NCBI GenBank assembly: GCA_004554775.1
Contig: SFKI01000003.1
Location: 1-64,000 of the forward strand
Length of the DNA stretch: 64,000 nucleotides
Source: Subdoligranulum variabile
GTDB lineage: Bacteria > Bacillota > Clostridia > Oscillospirales > Ruminococcaceae
Direction of reading: 5' to 3'
Under the pieces are notes generated by a model that made no database searches, was not told the DNA's origin, and saw only the letters and a program-made list of their open reading frames with translations. The position numbers and the translations under genes were made by a program. Shown in pieces: positions 51,688-60,446 of this stretch (position 1 is the stretch's first letter; each line of letters opens with the position of its first letter).

Positions 51688-51990
51688 GTGCTTACGCCGC
51701 TGGAATACGAGGGCCACGCAGGCCTGGCGGATGACCTGATCCGCGCTATCGACGAGGACCGCCCGGTGCTGATCGACGGCGAAGCGGGTCGCGCCACGAT
51801 GGAGCTTATCATGGCCGTGTACAAGTCTGCCGCCGAGGGCCGCACCGTCGATTTGCCGTTGGCGAAAGACGATTTCTTCTACACCCGTGAGGGCGTGCAG
51901 GCTAGGATGCCCCATTTCTACAAAAAGACCGGCTTTTGGGCCAAGTTCGCCAAGGATGAAATCGTTCTGGCGAGCAGCAGCATGAAATAG
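51688..51990 (+). pseudogene. Gfo/Idh/MocA-family oxidoreductase, C-terminal remnant
   Basis: About 100 residues from LTPLEYEGHAGLADDLIRAIDEDR to the end match the C-terminal substrate-domain tail of Gfo/Idh/MocA dehydrogenases, including the MELIMAVYKSAAEGR block. The NAD-binding domain and central part are missing, and the preceding 90 bp do not encode them. It probably was a sugar oxidoreductase controlled by the LacI gene. Confidence 0.75.
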
Positions 51991-52015
51991 CTTACCTTTT
52001 ATAAAGGAGCACACC

Positions 52016-52180
52016 GTGGCAGAACTGGAAAAGAAAACCGACATGGCCGAGGATTTGAAAAAGGCATTGGCGCTTTTCACCTTTAAAGGCCAGATGGACC
52101 GCTGCAAGCCCCATCGCGGCAGCCGCCTGCCGCTGGCCCCGCAGGAGCTGCGCGAAGCGCTGGAAGCAGAGGACGCCTGA
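52016..52180 (+). CDS. Small hypothetical protein, 54 aa
   Basis: A GTG at 52016 follows AAAGGAG and opens a 54-residue frame, charged and helical at the start (AELEKKTDMAEDLKKALALF) with a basic middle containing one cysteine. It starts 25 bp after the oxidoreductase remnant and may have been cotranscribed with it. No family recognised. Confidence 0.6.
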   Translation: MAELEKKTDMAEDLKKALALFTFKGQMDRCKPHRGSRLPLAPQELREALEAEDA

Positions 52181-52308
52181 CCCTTTTTACAGCCATTCAC
52201 AGCCTTCATCATAACTGCAAACCACACGGCAGCACCTGATCTCCCGGGTGCTGCCGTGTGGTTCATACACAATTTATTGTTTGTACAAATCCAACAAAAA
52301 ACCAGCTA

Positions 52309-52337
52309 TTGACGGCAAAACTTCTGCACGCTATACT
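52309..52337 (+). promoter_or_regulatory. Promoter of the FAD oxidoreductase operon
   Basis: TTGACG at 52309-52314 and TATACT at 52332-52337 with a 17-bp spacer, 40 bp before the first start codon. A GC-rich hairpin at 52224-52262 just upstream may end the preceding transcript. Confidence 0.8.
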
Positions 52338-52376
52338 GGTATTATAAGTGTTTTCACCAGAAGGAGAGAAACAAGT

Positions 52377-53810
52377 ATGTTGGACGTTCTGATCATCGGT
52401 GCAGGCGTTTCCGGCTGCGCCGCAGCGCGTGAATTATCGCGCTGTAAGGCGGATATTCTGGTGCTGGATAAGGAGGAGGATGTCTGCTGCGGCACCTCCA
52501 AGGCAAACAGCGCCATTGTACATGCGGGCTACGATGCCGTCCACGGCAGTTTGATGGCTAAGCTGAATGTGGAGGGCAGCCGCCGCATGCCCGCCCTTGC
52601 CAAAGAGTTGGACTTTGCCTACGACCAGTGCGGCAGCCTGGTTGTCTGCCTGAGCGAGCAGGACCGCCCGGGCCTTGAAAAGCTGTACGAAAACGGCGTA
52701 GCCAACGGGGTCGAGGGCTTGCGCATTATCGAACGTGACGAGCTGGCCAAGATGGAGCCGAACGTTTCTGACGACGCGGTCGCCGCCCTGTGGGCCCCGA
52801 CCGGCGGCATCGTCTGCCCGTTCGGCCTGACCTATGCTTTTGCTGAGAACGCCGCCAAAAATGGCGTAAAGTTCCAGTTTGATACGACCGTGACCGGCGT
52901 GGCCCCCATCGAGGGCGGCTGGCGCGTTGAGACGAACAAGGGCAGCATCGAAACGCGGCTGGTCGTCAACGCCGCCGGTGTACACGCCGACGAACTGCAC
53001 AATGCCGTGGACACCGCCCACCCGATGCAGATCATTGCTCGCCGCGGCGATTACTTCCTGCTGGACCATGCGGCGGCAGGGCATGTACACCACACGATCT
53101 TCCAGCTGCCGGGCAAGTACGGCAAGGGCGTGCTGGTAACGCCCACCGTACACGGCAACCTGCTGGTCGGTCCCACGGCCATTGATGTGGACGACAAGGA
53201 AGCCACCGCCACCACCGCGGCGGGCCTGGCCGAAGTGCGCGAAAAGTCCGGCCTGGCAGTGAAAGACCTGCCGATGCGCCAGACCATCACGAGCTTTGCG
53301 GGCCTGCGCGCCCACGAGCCGCGGCACGACTTCTTTATTGGCGAGATCGCACCCGGTTTTGTCGACTGCGCCGCCATCGAGTCCCCTGGCCTGTCCAGCG
53401 CCCCCGCTGTGGGCGCCATGGTGGCTGACATCGTGAAAAACAGCTTGCATCTGGAGGCTGATCCCGCGTTTGACCCGACCCGCAAGGGTATCCTGGACCC
53501 CAAGACACTGAGCTTTGAGGAACGCGCCGCTTTGATCAAGGAAAAGCCCGCCTACGGCCAGATCATCTGCCGCTGCGAAAGCGTGACCGAGGGCGAGATC
53601 ATCGATGCCATCCACCGTGTGCCCGGTGCCCGCAGCCTGGACGGCGTAAAGCGCCGCACCCGTGCCGGGATGGGCCGCTGCCAGGCTGGTTTTTGCAGCC
53701 CCCGCGTGATGGAGATCCTCGCGCGCGAACTGGGCGTGGACCAGAGCGAGATCACCAAATCCGGCGGCAAGTCCAAGATCATCGTCGGTACCAACAAGGA
53801 TGCTTTTTAA
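52377..53810 (+). CDS. GlpA-like FAD-dependent glycerol-3-phosphate dehydrogenase
   Basis: This 477-residue flavoprotein has a DAO-type FAD domain (MLDVLIIGAGVSGCAAARELS, then CGTSKANSAIVHAGYD) and a C-terminal BFD-like [2Fe-2S] domain with cysteines in ICRCESVT and GMGRCQAGFC. This combination is the anaerobic GlpA type, oxidising glycerol-3-phosphate to dihydroxyacetone phosphate; related L-2-hydroxyglutarate oxidases lack the Fe-S tail. The start at 52377 follows AAGGAGAG. The next two genes encode the usual partners, with 11 bp and 2 bp gaps, forming an operon. Confidence 0.92.
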   Translation: MLDVLIIGAGVSGCAAARELSRCKADILVLDKEEDVCCGTSKANSAIVHAGYDAVHGSLMAKLNVEGSRRMPALAKELDFAYDQCGSLVVCLSEQDRPGLEKLYENGVANGVEGLRIIERDELAKMEPNVSDDAVAALWAPTGGIVCPFGLTYAFAENAAKNGVKFQFDTTVTGVAPIEGGWRVETNKGSIETRLVVNAAGVHADELHNAVDTAHPMQIIARRGDYFLLDHAAAGHVHHTIFQLPGKYGKGVLVTPTVHGNLLVGPTAIDVDDKEATATTAAGLAEVREKSGLAVKDLPMRQTITSFAGLRAHEPRHDFFIGEIAPGFVDCAAIESPGLSSAPAVGAMVADIVKNSLHLEADPAFDPTRKGILDPKTLSFEERAALIKEKPAYGQIICRCESVTEGEIIDAIHRVPGARSLDGVKRRTRAGMGRCQAGFCSPRVMEILARELGVDQSEITKSGGKSKIIVGTNKDAF

Positions 53811-53821
53811 GGGGGCTGGAT

Positions 53822-55078
53822 ATGAATAACGTAGATCTCGTCATCATCGGCGGCGGCCCCGCGGGGCTGGCGGCAGCAGTCTCTGCCCGCAAAGCCGGTG
53901 TGGAAAACCTGCTGATCTTAGAGCGCGACAGCGAACTGGGCGGCATTTTGAACCAGTGCATCCATAACGGTTTTGGCCTGCATACTTTTAAAGAAGAACT
54001 GACCGGCCCCGAGTACGCGGCCCGGTTCATCGCCCAGGCGCAGGAGCTGCACATTCCCTACAAGCTCAACACCATGGTGCTGGATTTGGCAGCGGACAAG
54101 ACCGTGACCGCTATGAACAAGGAGGACGGCCTGTTCCAGCTGCACCCCAAAGCCGTGATCCTGGCCATGGGCTGCCGGGAGCGCCCGCGCGGCGCGCTGA
54201 ACATCCCCGGCTACCGCCCCGCTGGCATCTACACCGCCGGCACGGCCCAGCGACTGGTGAACATGGAGGGCTACCTGCCCGGCCGCAAGGTGGTCATTTT
54301 GGGCTCCGGCGACATCGGCCTCATCATGGCGCGCCGCATGACGCTGGAGGGCGCGCAGGTGCAGGTCGTAGCCGAATTGATGCCTTATTCCGGCGGCTTG
54401 AAGCGCAATATTGTACAATGTCTCGATGATTTCGGCATTCCATTGAAGCTGAGCCACACGGTCGTGGACATTCAGGGCAAGGAGCGCGTTGAGGGCATTA
54501 CGCTGGCCCGCGTTGAGAACGGCAAGCCCGTGCCCGGCACCGAGGAGCACTACGACTGCGACACGCTGCTGCTCTCCTGCGGGCTGCTGCCCGAAAACGA
54601 GCTGAGCCGTGCTGCCGGTGTGGCGCTCAGCCCCATCACGAGCGGGCCGCTGGTCAACGAGAGTCTGGAGACCAGCATCCCCGGCGTGTTTGCCGCAGGC
54701 AATGTGCTGCACGTGCATGACCTGGTCGACTATGTATCTGAGGAAGCGGGCGCTGCTGGTGCGCAGGCCGCCGCCTATTTGCAGAATGGCGAACAGGACG
54801 CCCCGGCCATCCCAGTCAAATGCGAAAACGGCGTGCGCTACACGGTGCCCGCCACGGTGCGCCCGGCCTGTGCGGGCGATACCATAACGGTGCGTTTCCG
54901 CGTGGGCGGCGTGTTCAAGAACAAGAAGATTGCCGTGTATCTGGGCGATACCTGCATTTTCAGCCGCAAGCGGCCCGTGCTGGCCCCGGGCGAGATGGAG
55001 ACCGTCCGCCTGAAAGGGGCAGACCTGCGCGCCCATCCTGACGCCTCGTGCCTGACTGTTACGCTGGAGGAGGCCTGA
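53822..55078 (+). CDS. GlpB-like NAD(P)/FAD-dependent oxidoreductase
   Basis: This 418-residue pyridine nucleotide-disulfide oxidoreductase-like flavoprotein has the FAD motif IIGGGPAGLAAAVSA and NAD motif VILGSGDIGLIMAR. GCRERPRGALNIPGYRPAG is a block typical of the GlpB-like/HcnB-type subunit found with GlpA and DUF1667 proteins in clostridia. It has no redox-active CxxC pair, so it likely passes electrons from GlpA to NAD(P) or another carrier. The start at 53822 follows GGGGG, in the usual spacing. Tail includes RFRVGGVFKNKK and a beta-rich end domain. Confidence 0.92.
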   Translation: MNNVDLVIIGGGPAGLAAAVSARKAGVENLLILERDSELGGILNQCIHNGFGLHTFKEELTGPEYAARFIAQAQELHIPYKLNTMVLDLAADKTVTAMNKEDGLFQLHPKAVILAMGCRERPRGALNIPGYRPAGIYTAGTAQRLVNMEGYLPGRKVVILGSGDIGLIMARRMTLEGAQVQVVAELMPYSGGLKRNIVQCLDDFGIPLKLSHTVVDIQGKERVEGITLARVENGKPVPGTEEHYDCDTLLLSCGLLPENELSRAAGVALSPITSGPLVNESLETSIPGVFAAGNVLHVHDLVDYVSEEAGAAGAQAAAYLQNGEQDAPAIPVKCENGVRYTVPATVRPACAGDTITVRFRVGGVFKNKKIAVYLGDTCIFSRKRPVLAPGEMETVRLKGADLRAHPDASCLTVTLEEA

Positions 55079-55080
55079 TT

Positions 55081-55455
55081 ATGGAAACGAAAAAGATCGA
55101 ACTTACCTGCATTGGCTGCCCGATAGGCTGCCCGCTGACCGTTACGATGGAAAACGGCGCGGTCGCATCTGTGACCGGCAACACCTGCCCGCGCGGCGAC
55201 GCCTACGCCCGCAAGGAAGTAACTGCCCCGACCCGCATTGTGACAAGCACTGTGCGCGTAAGCGGCGGCACGCTGGCGATGGTCAGCTGCAAGACCCGCA
55301 GCGATATCCCCAAGGGCCAAATTTTTGATGTGGTCCGCGCACTGAAAGACGTCGAAGTCTCCGCGCCCGTTGCCATCGGCCAGGTGCTGGCCGAAAATGC
55401 AGCAGGCACCGGTGTGGATATCATCGCCACCAAAAATGTGCCTGTGCACGCATAA
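55081..55455 (+). CDS. DUF1667 protein of the GlpAB operon
   Basis: This 124-residue DUF1667 protein has a cysteine cluster at the N-terminus (LTCIGCPIGCPLTV, then NTCPRGDAYARKE), probably binding an iron-sulfur cluster or zinc. These small proteins regularly follow GlpA- and GlpB-like flavoproteins in anaerobes and are presumed electron-transfer subunits. It starts two bases after the upstream gene with GGAGGAGG in the overlap. Physiological partner unproven. Confidence 0.9.
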   Translation: METKKIELTCIGCPIGCPLTVTMENGAVASVTGNTCPRGDAYARKEVTAPTRIVTSTVRVSGGTLAMVSCKTRSDIPKGQIFDVVRALKDVEVSAPVAIGQVLAENAAGTGVDIIATKNVPVHA

Positions 55456-55507
55456 ATTTGTTGTTTATCGGGAAAACAACTGAGAATAACGTATAGAGGG
55501 AAACAGC

Positions 55508-56374
55508 ATGAACGAAACCACACGCGCCGATATTGCCATTATCGGCACCGGGCCTGCCGGTGTATCGGCGGCCATCACCGCCCGCGTACGCGGCAAACAG
55601 GTGCTGCTGTTCGGCAGCAAAGAGCTGACGAGCAAGATGACCAAGGCCCACACCATCCGCAACTATCCCGGCCTGCCGGACATTACCGGGGCCGACCTGG
55701 CCGCAAAGCTCAAGCACCACCTGGATGTGATGGGCGTGGAGATCACCGAGAAGCAGGTCACGGCGGTGTACGCCATGGGCAGCTATTTTGGCATCCAGAC
55801 ACCGGACGTGATGTACGAAGCCTCGTCGGTTATTCTGGCAGGCGGTGTCGTGATGGGCAAGCCGTTCCCCGGCGAGGATGAATTGCTTGGCCGCGGTGTA
55901 AGTTACTGCGCCACCTGCGACGCCCACTTTTACGTGGGCAAAACCGTAGCCGTGCTGGGCTACAACGCCGAAAGCTGCCGCGAAGCCGACTTTTTGGCCG
56001 AGGGTTGTGCCAAGGTGCTGTATTTCCCGGTCGTGCCGCATGAGGTCACAGTCGGCCCCGACGTGACCGTGGTACGCGAGAAAGTGCAGGCAATCCCCGG
56101 CACGATGAAGGCCGAGGGTGTGCAAACGGATAAGGCATTGCACCCCGTGGACGGCGTGTTTGTGCTGCGCGATGCCGTTGCACCGGACAAGCTGGTGCCC
56201 GGCCTTGCGACCGACGGCCCCCATGTGGCCGTAGACGCCCAGATGCGCACCAACCTGCCGGGCTGCTTCGCCTGCGGCGATCTGGCCGGTAAGCCGTACC
56301 AGTATATCAAGGCCGCCGGGCAGGGCAACATCGCCGCCCTGTCGGCTGTAGAATGGCTGGCCGAGCAAAAGTAA
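55508..56374 (+). CDS. Thioredoxin reductase-like flavoprotein
   Basis: This 288-residue protein shows an FAD motif IGTGPAGVSAAITA, redox-active CATC in VSYCATCDAHF, and the end motif FACGDLAGKPYQYIKAAGQG. It resembles TrxB but has a changed NADPH motif (LGYNAESCREADFL instead of GGGDSA), which suggests altered donor specificity, such as ferredoxin- or flavin-dependent types. It follows the DUF1667 gene by 52 bp with its own ribosome binding site. A bidirectional terminator follows. Confidence 0.9.
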   Translation: MNETTRADIAIIGTGPAGVSAAITARVRGKQVLLFGSKELTSKMTKAHTIRNYPGLPDITGADLAAKLKHHLDVMGVEITEKQVTAVYAMGSYFGIQTPDVMYEASSVILAGGVVMGKPFPGEDELLGRGVSYCATCDAHFYVGKTVAVLGYNAESCREADFLAEGCAKVLYFPVVPHEVTVGPDVTVVREKVQAIPGTMKAEGVQTDKALHPVDGVFVLRDAVAPDKLVPGLATDGPHVAVDAQMRTNLPGCFACGDLAGKPYQYIKAAGQGNIAALSAVEWLAEQK

Positions 56375-56388
56375 CCCCCTAACAACAA

Positions 56389-56430
56389 GCGCCCCCGGCG
56401 GTCCGATTGCGAACCGACGGGGGCGCTTTG
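56389..56430. terminator. Bidirectional terminator between convergent genes
   Basis: GCGCCCCCGGCGGT and ACCGACGGGGGCGC form the stem, with T or A runs at both sides. It ends both the reductase and the glycerate kinase transcripts. Confidence 0.85.
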
Positions 56431-56438
56431 TATAAGGC

Positions 56439-57668
56439 TCATCCCTCTATCAGCACTACGCTTACATCGTTCACGTTGGTGCCCGTGGGACCGGTGACGA
56501 GCAGCCCGTCCACCGCCTGCAAGGCGTGGTAAGCATCGTTATTGGCTAGCACAACGGGCACAGTCAGGCCACGGGCCGCAAGGGCGGCGTCCGTATCGCC
56601 GTCCGTGTAGCCGCCCGCCGCATCGGTGGGTCCATCGGTGCCGTCGCTGCCTACCGAGAATACGCAGGCATTCAGCCCGGCCAGTGCCGGGGCGGCGGCC
56701 AGTGCCAACTCTTGGTTGCGCCCGCCCAGGCCATGGCCCGTCAGGTGCACGAGCGTTTCTCCGCCCGCCAGAAAGGCTAGCCTTTGCCCCTGCCCGGCAT
56801 GGGTCTGGGCGATGCTGCCCAAAAAGCGCCCAGCCTCGCGGGCTTCACAGTTCAGTCGGTCGGTCAGCAGCACGGGGGTGTAGCCCGCCTGGCGGCAGGC
56901 TTCGGCAGCGGCGGCGCACAGTTCCCGCACACTGCCGGTGATTTTTGTCGTAACATTGTCCAGTTCTTTCGGTGTTTCCTGCCCGAGAAGCGCCGCAGCC
57001 GCAGGGGAAAGTTTGAGCGCATACCGCGCGGCGATGGCTTTTGCTTCGGCGCAGGTCGAGCTGTCCGGGCAGGCGGGGCCGCTGGCGATCATATCCAGCG
57101 GGTCGCCCAAAATATCGCTGAGCACGATGCTGTACACTTTTGCCGGCGCGCAGGCCTGAGCAAACCGCCCGCCTTTGACGCCCGAAAGCCGCTTGCGGAT
57201 CGTGTTCATCTCAACGATATCCGCGCCGCTGGCCAGCAGTTGGGACGTGATATCCTGCAATTCTTCGCCGGGGATCAGTGGTTTTTCCAGCAGCGCACTG
57301 CCGCCGCCCGAGAGCAGGAACAGCACGGTATCCTGCGCAGTCAGCCCGCGCACCAGTTCCAGCGCCTTTTCGGTGGCGGCAAAACCCGTTTCGTCTGGCA
57401 CCGGATGGGCGGCTTCATAGCAGGCCACGCCGGGGATCTCCCCCTTTACGTGGCCGTATTTGGTGATGACCACACCGCCGTCCGGCTGGCCCAGCACCTG
57501 TACGGCGGCATAGGCCATCTGCCAGGCGGCTTTGCCAGCCGCAACCAGGAACACCCGCCCCGCCGGGGCAAAGCCCTGCAACGCACGGCGCACGGCTTTA
57601 TCCGGCAATACGGCGCGGATGCTTGCTGTTACGATGGTTTCGGCTTGGGCACGCAGGGTAGTGTTCAT
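56439..57668 (-). CDS. Glycerate 2-kinase (MOFRL family)
   Basis: This 409-residue GckA/TtuD-type kinase phosphorylates D-glycerate to 2-phosphoglycerate. It has the N-terminal DUF4147 domain (VFLVAAGKAAWQMAYAA..., then FLLSGGGSALLEKP) and C-terminal MOFRL domain (FLAGGETLVHLTGHGLGGRNQELAL..., SDGTDGPTDAAGG). The start at 57668 follows AAGGGAG. The fragment of a regulator upstream (PrpR-N-like) fits clostridial loci where such a sensor controls glycerate use, but that regulator is broken here. Confidence 0.93.
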   Translation of the reverse strand: MNTTLRAQAETIVTASIRAVLPDKAVRRALQGFAPAGRVFLVAAGKAAWQMAYAAVQVLGQPDGGVVITKYGHVKGEIPGVACYEAAHPVPDETGFAATEKALELVRGLTAQDTVLFLLSGGGSALLEKPLIPGEELQDITSQLLASGADIVEMNTIRKRLSGVKGGRFAQACAPAKVYSIVLSDILGDPLDMIASGPACPDSSTCAEAKAIAARYALKLSPAAAALLGQETPKELDNVTTKITGSVRELCAAAAEACRQAGYTPVLLTDRLNCEAREAGRFLGSIAQTHAGQGQRLAFLAGGETLVHLTGHGLGGRNQELALAAAPALAGLNACVFSVGSDGTDGPTDAAGGYTDGDTDAALAARGLTVPVVLANNDAYHALQAVDGLLVTGPTGTNVNDVSVVLIEG

Positions 57669-57683
57669 GGCAAAGACTCCCTT

Positions 57684-57911
57684 TTATAAAAGTCCGGCGG
57701 CGGTCATGGTGCGCTGAATCAGCGCTGCTTGCAGCCCACGCGCCAGGATCAGCTCGCAGCCATCATTTTGTAACCGTATCGCGCGTTGACAAGCAGCATC
57801 GGTGTGGGTATGCTCAATGCATAAGGGTGATCGATTCGGATAGTGTGCGATCAGTTCTGCCGCCATCTGCTGCATTTCGCTGCGGGGCAGCAGTATCGCA
57901 GCCTTGGCCAT
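57684..57911 (-). pseudogene. PrpR_N-type sensor fragment of a regulator
   Basis: This 75-residue frame contains MAKAAILLPRSEMQQMAAEL and a later ELILARGLQAALIQ, matching the N-terminal sensory domain (PrpR_N) of sigma-54-dependent and related regulators. The middle of the sensor and all output domains are absent, so it is probably a remnant. It is 15 bp before the glycerate kinase gene. Confidence 0.65.
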
Positions 57912-57998
57912 ACCCTACCTGTTTCGTTACCAAAACTATAGCATAGCCCGCGCTGGAATGTCAATTTTTAGTGCGAGGAAAAAAAGGAATTTGAAGAA

Positions 57999-58601
57999 AT
58001 GGCGATCCATGTTGTAAACGAAGCCCGCCGCGGTTACGATGTGACCATTTTTGAAAGCCGCGAGAAGATTGGCGCGGGCAATTCGGCCATGGACGTGGCC
58101 CGCACCGCCTTGCGCAAGGGCGTGCGCCATGTCAGCGTGTTCTGCCGCCGTTACCAGACGGCCGCTAGCGTGCGCGAGGTGGACTACGCCAAGGCCGACG
58201 GCGTAGAGTTTTACTACGGCATGCGCCCGACCCGCATTACCGACGACGGCGTCTACTATAAGAAAGTGGAGATGGACGAGGACGGCAACATTACCTCGAC
58301 CAGTGAGGAGCAGTTTTTCCCCTGCACGAGCGTGATCATCGCCATCAGCCAGGGCGCGCAGAACCGCATCGTCAGCACCACGACCGGCCTGGAAATGAGC
58401 AGCCACGGCCTGCTTGCTACCGATGAGCACGGCCATACCACCCGCGATGGCATTTTTGCCAGCGGCGACGTGGTTTTGGGTGCCCGCACCGTTGTGGAGG
58501 CGGTGAAGTACTCCAAGCAGGTTGCAGAAGAGATGGATGAGTATTTGACCAAGCGCCGCGAAGAGCACAAAGGCACCGTCGAAACCAACGAGAATCCGTA
58601 A
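57999..58601 (+). pseudogene. GltD-like oxidoreductase with large internal deletion
   Basis: The 200-residue frame starts in mid-domain as IHVVNEARRGYDVTIFESREKIG (end of the FAD motif) and jumps directly to GNSAMDVARTALRKGV, the NADPH-binding motif that normally lies 100 or more residues later. The rest to FASGDVVLGARTVVEAV is intact. The N-terminal iron-sulfur domain and the FAD glycine motif are missing. A short product could be made because AAAAAGGAA precedes the ATG, but function is unlikely. Confidence 0.8.
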
Positions 58602-58617
58602 TTTATAGGCTATGATA

Positions 58618-58653
58618 ACAGGGCGCTGCCATCTGCCGGCAGCGCCCTGTTTT
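58618..58653 (+). terminator. Terminator after the GltD-like remnant
   Basis: ACAGGGCGCTGCC pairs with GGCAGCGCCCTGT and is followed by TTTTGG. Confidence 0.8.
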
Positions 58654-58667
58654 GGGGTAAAATATTA

Positions 58668-58702
58668 AAGTTTCTTTGCCTACTTTCTTTTCAAAGAAAG
58701 TA
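58668..58702. repeat. 35-bp dispersed repeat, copy 2
   Basis: Matches 44491-44525 with a single base change and has the same hairpin core CTTTCTTTTCAAAGAAAG. Both copies lie near transcription terminators. Confidence 0.75.
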
Positions 58703-58718
58703 GTTCAAAGAAAGTCGG

Positions 58719-59211
58719 TCAAAACAGTACCACCGGGTCTGCCAGGTTTTGCAGGAGAGAGACAATGCTCCAGCCTGCGATCTCGGCGGTGCGGCTGTAG
58801 ACGTCGGATGTCACCTTCAGGCCGTCGGTCTCCATCGTGATGCAGTGGTCATCCCCGGCAAAGCCCTCAACGCTCGTGATTTTCGCACCCATTGCATCGG
58901 GGCCGATGCTTGCCAGCGCGGCGGCGACGGCGACATTGACCTTGGTTGGCAGTACCCGAATAGCTTCGGCGGCGGTGCCTGCCAGCACAGTCTTTTCGGG
59001 CGTGGTCATCAGTTCGTCGGTGAACAGCGGCGTGTTTTTCAGCGACGCCGGGCCTTTGTGGGTGTGGATCTCGGCCGTGATGGGCTGGCCCTTGGCCTCG
59101 GCCATCAGCGCGACCGTGTACAGCACGTCAAAGCCGCCCACCGCGCCGTGGGGCAGGTAGATGCGCCCGCCGTGGGCCTTGGCCGCAGCCCAAAATTGCA
59201 ATCTTTTTCAT
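58719..59211 (-). pseudogene. Aspartate dehydrogenase (NadX-like) with internal deletion and frameshift
   Basis: From the ATG at 59211 the frame begins MKKIAILGCG, a Rossmann start, but then the match continues in a different frame as KAHGGRIYLPHGAVGGFD, the C-terminal (DUF108) domain of L-aspartate dehydrogenase. The 100 or so residues of the NAD domain in between are gone. Relatives oxidise aspartate for NAD synthesis. No functional product is expected. Confidence 0.78.
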
Positions 59212-59260
59212 GGGGCACACTCCTTCTTACTTGCTGCCCTCATTGTACCAAACGGCACGC

Positions 59261-59297
59261 AAAAAAACCGGGACGCGGCAAAACGTCCCGGTTTATT
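59261..59297 (-). terminator. Terminator of the nagBA transcript
   Basis: AAACCGGGACG and CGTCCCGGTTT form a perfect stem in minus direction, followed by TTTT. Confidence 0.9.
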
Positions 59298-59302
59298 TGG
59301 TT

Positions 59303-60427
59303 TTACAGCACTTCGCCGTGGCGCACCACGGTCTGGATGTTGAGCTGGTCGTCCACCAGCACCACATTGCCCCAGCGGCCTGCTTCCAGGCTGCCGTAAT
59401 CAGCATCGACGCCGATGCTGCGGGCGGGGTTGAGGGTGGCGGCGCGGACGGCGCTTTCCAGCGGCACACCCATCTCCTGCACCGCACGCTTCATGCAGTC
59501 AAACAGGCAGGTCGCGCTGCCCGCGATGGTGCCCTCCTGCTCGGTCAGGGTGGCGCGGCGGCCGCGCACCGTGACAGCCTGGCCGCCCAGGCTGTACTGG
59601 CCATCGGGCAGGCCGCAGGCCATCATGCTGTCGGCAATCAGGATGACATGGTCATCGCCAAACGTGTTAAAGGTAAAGCGTACCATGGCCGGGTGGATAT
59701 GCACGTTGTCGGTGATGAGCTCGACCTCGGCGCCCTCTTCCAGCGCAGCGATGATGGGGCCGGGCGCGCGGTGGGTGATGCCCGGCATGGCGTTGTACAG
59801 GTGGGTCATGTGAGTGGCACCGGCGGCAAACGCCTCTTTGGCGGTGTCATAGTCGGTGCAGGTGTGGGCAATGGAGATGCGCACCTCATCGTGGCATTCC
59901 TTGATGAAGTCCATATTGCCCGGCTCCTCGGGCGCAACGTCCACCAGCTTGATCAGCCCGCCGCTGCGCGCCTGCAAACGGCGGAACATCTCGGCGTTGG
60001 TGGCCATCACGTACTTGGGGTTCTGCGCGCCTACCTTTTTGGGGCTGATGTAGGGGCCTTCCATGTTGATGCCGACAAGGTCCGCGCCGTGCTCGTTCTT
60101 GTGGGCTGCGGCCACGTCCATGATGCCGTTCAGGATCTCTTCGCTGAAGGTCATCGTGGCGGGGCAGATGGCCAACACGCCTTTGCTGGCCTCAAAATCG
60201 GCAATGGCCTGCAAACCGGCTTCGTCGGCATCGCAGAAGTCATGCCCGACCGCACCGTGGAAGTGGATATCGACCAGACCCGGCAGGGCGTAATTGCCTT
60301 TGGCGTCCAGCACTTCCTCGTTTTCCTGCGGGGCCGCGCCAAACACGATGCGCCCGTCACGGATCACAAGGTCTTTTTTCACAAAACGGCAGCCGTCTGT
60401 AAAAACTTTGGCATTTTTGATAATCAT
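59303..60427 (-). CDS. nagA: N-acetylglucosamine-6-phosphate deacetylase
   Basis: This 374-residue amidohydrolase converts N-acetylglucosamine-6-phosphate to glucosamine-6-phosphate. Motifs are PGLVDIHFHGAVGHDFCDAD (metal site), NMEGPYISPKKVGAQ with the metal glutamate, ISIAHTCTDYDT, THLYNAMPGITHRAPG with its histidine and the catalytic aspartate in LIADSM. Length and motifs match NagA. It follows nagB by 19 bp and is closed by a terminator; together they feed amino sugar to glycolysis. Confidence 0.97.
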   Translation of the reverse strand: MIIKNAKVFTDGCRFVKKDLVIRDGRIVFGAAPQENEEVLDAKGNYALPGLVDIHFHGAVGHDFCDADEAGLQAIADFEASKGVLAICPATMTFSEEILNGIMDVAAAHKNEHGADLVGINMEGPYISPKKVGAQNPKYVMATNAEMFRRLQARSGGLIKLVDVAPEEPGNMDFIKECHDEVRISIAHTCTDYDTAKEAFAAGATHMTHLYNAMPGITHRAPGPIIAALEEGAEVELITDNVHIHPAMVRFTFNTFGDDHVILIADSMMACGLPDGQYSLGGQAVTVRGRRATLTEQEGTIAGSATCLFDCMKRAVQEMGVPLESAVRAATLNPARSIGVDADYGSLEAGRWGNVVLVDDQLNIQTVVRHGEVL

Positions 60428-60446
60428 AGCGGAAAACCTCCTGCCA

